From NCBI GenBank assembly GCA_905182985.1, contig CAJJDN010000075.1, forward strand, positions 194,181 through 258,180: a DNA stretch of 64,000 bases. Direction: 5' to 3'. Positions 61,567 to 64,000 of the stretch are shown here, in pieces; position 1 is the stretch's first letter; every line of letters starts with the position of its first letter. Both the position numbers and the translations under genes were made by a program. The notes below the pieces were generated by a model. The model was given only the letters and a program-made list of their open reading frames with translations, was not told the DNA's origin and made no database searches. This DNA is from Paramecium sonneborni (Eukaryota; Ciliophora; Oligohymenophorea; Peniculida; Parameciidae).

Positions 61567-61937
61567 CTAATATAATATTTGTATTTTATTATTAGATTTA
61601 CATAAACTTAAAAATTGTTATAAATATTATCTATCTTAAGTATTCATATTTATTTATGAAAAATTGATATGAGAAAAACATTTAAATAATTTTATATAAT
61701 CACAATATATCAAATTATATTTGTTCATTAAAATATTATATAAATCGATTTATTTAATATTTAATTGAATAAATTGATTGAATGTTAAGCAAAGAATTCT
61801 ATTAAAAAAAGAAAAGTTTATTATGTTTTTAGAATTCATTAAATATAATTAAATATAAGAGAAATTGTTGATAATTAATACTTTTTTTATCAATAAAAAT
61901 GAGAATTAAATTCGAAAAGGAATAGATTATTTAATAA
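61567..61937. other. Intergenic region
   Basis: 371 bp of AT-rich sequence between two plus-strand genes; no supported feature. Confidence 0.5.
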
Positions 61938-64000
61938 ATGAACTAATTGAATAAGTGTAATGTATTAGTATATGAAATAAATAATTAAATTATATTAGAA
62001 AATAATTTAATGAAATAAATCTAAGAGAAGACATATAAAGAATTTACTGATATAAAACATCATATAGGTAATCTACAGAGTAATTAACTTTCGGATGAAG
62101 AATTATCTCTTCTATATGAGAGATTGAAATATTAATTTACAAATCTTAATTAATAAGTTGCAGTTACTTAAACTCTGTAGGGAAGTAGTGAGCCATAACC
62201 AATTCATAAAAGAAAAAAAATAAAGCGAGATAAACCATAGATATAATAATAAGGTAAATCAATAGCACTTCCTAAGATTTTGAAACCACCACCTATAGAA
62301 TAGAGAGTAAAGAAAATAAAAGGGAAATTGAAATCAGCACATATTTATTAAGCAAATGTATTAAATAGAGAATTAAGATTAAATCCATTTTCAGATTTAC
62401 CAACAATTTTAGATGATGACTTAAATAAGGGAGTTAGTAATTTAATATAATCTGGTTTAATACCAAGAGATGTTGATGTAGGTCCAGCATTTAAGAGAGG
62501 AGATGAATTATTATCTATATCTTAAGTATAAGTATAGAATCCAACAGAGAAAACTAAATATTATAATACAGTATAATCAGAGAATCTATCAAAATACAAA
62601 GTAGCTCCTTAAAAATAAGTAGCTAAATAAATAGCTGATTATTCTTCATCATTTGTTGAGAGATAATCTGTTCCAAGAGAAAAGATGTAATAGACTAAAG
62701 CTGTTCGAAAAGCTAAATATATTATTGAGATTAAAAATGGACATTATGTACCGGATTTTCATTATCAAATAAGACATTTAATGATTTGGGGAGGAATTGT
62801 TCATATTTTAAAAAAGTTAGAAAAAATAGCATCAGGATAATTGGATGGAGATAGAATAGCTTAATTAGCATAATCTTAATTCAAAGTTCATTTAATTGAA
62901 TTATACGAATGTTATATTTCTAAACCAATAATGGAGAGATTGTATATTTTGAATAAAAAACAATTTTCATTAGATAGTGCAATTTTGAAAATATAAGCAA
63001 CTGTTAGAATGTTTGTTGCTTATAGGAAATATAGACATTAAAAAAGAATTGTTTAAAAAGTTATTAGAATATAAAAAGAATTTAGATTAAAATAAACATA
63101 TGTTTATACAATTAATCAAATTAAAAAGAATATGGGACAATTAATTAGTACATTAGAAAATAGATAAAAATAATTCCTATTAGAAGATTTAAATTAAAAG
63201 AGAATTGAAATTCATATACCATCATATTCAATTAAATAATATTAAAGATTATCAATGAGCCATTTTAAAAATAGAGAAGGTTTATAATTGACAAGACTAT
63301 TTGCTTTAAAAGATTAAAATGTAAGTATAATATTTGTATGTTCACCTCTATAAGAAGAAATTATGGCTTATTTTTATAAATTATTAGAAGTAGCTGGTAT
63401 AAATCCTGAAGGTCGATTATTTTTTATTCATCCAGAAAATATAAATAGATTTCCATAACATTATTCATTATCATTATTGTTATATCTAAGTCCAAAAGCT
63501 ATTCATTAAATTTCTGAATTGATAAAAGGATAATTATCATATATTGTACCAATGAGAGTAGGAAAAGAAGAGTTTTTAATTGCTGAATATCTTAAAACAA
63601 ACATATATTCTGGTCCTTATGAAATAATTGAGAAATTCAAAGAAATCTGAAGCCATAGAATTATTTAGATAATTGTCATTTCCTATTGCTCCAGAATATC
63701 ATAAATTTATTAGCAAAGATGATTTTGTAGATAAATTAACTGTATTGATTATGAAAAATCTGACAGTATAAAAATGGATGTTTAAAATAGACATTGAATT
63801 TAATGGCAGAGGAACAGCATGGTTTACTTTAGAAGGAGTTAAATAATTTATAGAAATCAAAAAGTTTCCACATAGTATTGAATTTAAAGTATTAAGAGAA
63901 TTAGTTTAAACAGTATAATTATTATTATATAATATTAGTTATTACCAATAAAAACAGTTTTAGCATTTCCATAAATGTTTACATTTGATGAATATTTAGA
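61938..64000 (+). CDS. IQCH: IQCH-like protein with IQ motif (partial at right edge)
   Basis: ATG 61938 (MNQLNKCNVLVYEINNQ) opens an intronless frame to the window edge. Polar N-terminus, then GHYVPDFHYQIRHLM, an IQ calmodulin-binding motif (IQATVRMFVAYRKYR) followed by a basic helix (KRIVQKVIRIQKEFR), and the C-terminal ATP-grasp-like region characteristic of IQCH (NINRFPQHYSLSLLLYLSP; QLSYIVPMRVGKEEFLIAEY). In animals IQCH is a testis/sperm protein. TGA at 63648-63650 interrupts the frame, and the homologous protein continues one base out of phase (SEAIELFRQLSFPIAPEY), so there is a single-base shift between about 63630 and 63650. Confidence 0.85.

Overview
The window looks like macronuclear DNA of a ciliate, most likely a Paramecium or a close relative. 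It is very AT-rich. In every recognisable gene TAA and TAG are read as glutamine and only TGA ends the frame. The genes are broken by tiny introns of about 17-36 nt, nearly all GT...TAG, which is the Paramecium pattern. One gene encodes a trichocyst-matrix-type secretory protein, and others encode an axonemal dynein intermediate chain and an IQCH-like protein, as expected for a ciliated cell. Gene boundaries below come from reading frames by hand. Long TGA-free frames arise by chance at this composition, so entries without a recognised family carry lower confidence.

Layout. 0-6 kb: a membrane protein (partial) and two coiled-coil genes, two of them divergent 49 bp apart. 6-10.4 kb: two small genes plus a Hikeshi (nuclear HSP70 import factor) gene, present three times because of assembly joins. 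10.5-12.9 kb: three head-to-tail minus-strand genes, including a VTI1-type SNARE. 13.6-18.1 kb: a P-type ATPase of Na+/K+ type whose catalytic motifs are degenerate. 18.6-27.1 kb: a giant (about 2370 aa) protein with a GBP-like GTPase, a long coiled coil, Cys/His-rich repeats and a C-terminal vWA domain, followed by a 757-aa protein with KH-like repeats. 30.5-42.4 kb: coiled-coil protein, small lipid-anchored candidate, DNAI1-type dynein intermediate chain, DHHC palmitoyltransferase, hypothetical proteins, trichocyst matrix protein and an insulysin-type M16 peptidase. 43.2-52 kb: hybrid histidine kinase, LRAT/papain-like membrane protein, PH-like Ser/Thr kinase and a coiled-coil gene. 52.2-56.2 kb: small membrane and hypothetical proteins. 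56.8-64 kb: TRIM37-like E3 ligase, CCCH/WD-like protein, ARF GTPase and an IQCH-like gene running off the right edge.

Six single N bases (2138, 7686, 9244, 16429, 19485, 53555) each sit between two apparently identical copies of a 1.1-1.6 kb segment. These look like unmerged contig overlaps rather than real duplications; they inflate gene counts and interrupt three large genes.

The genes are unrelated housekeeping, ciliary, trafficking and signalling functions packed closely; no operon-like pathway is evident. The two most unusual products are the catalytically degenerate ATPase and the giant GTPase-vWA protein, which lie next to each other and are divergently transcribed.
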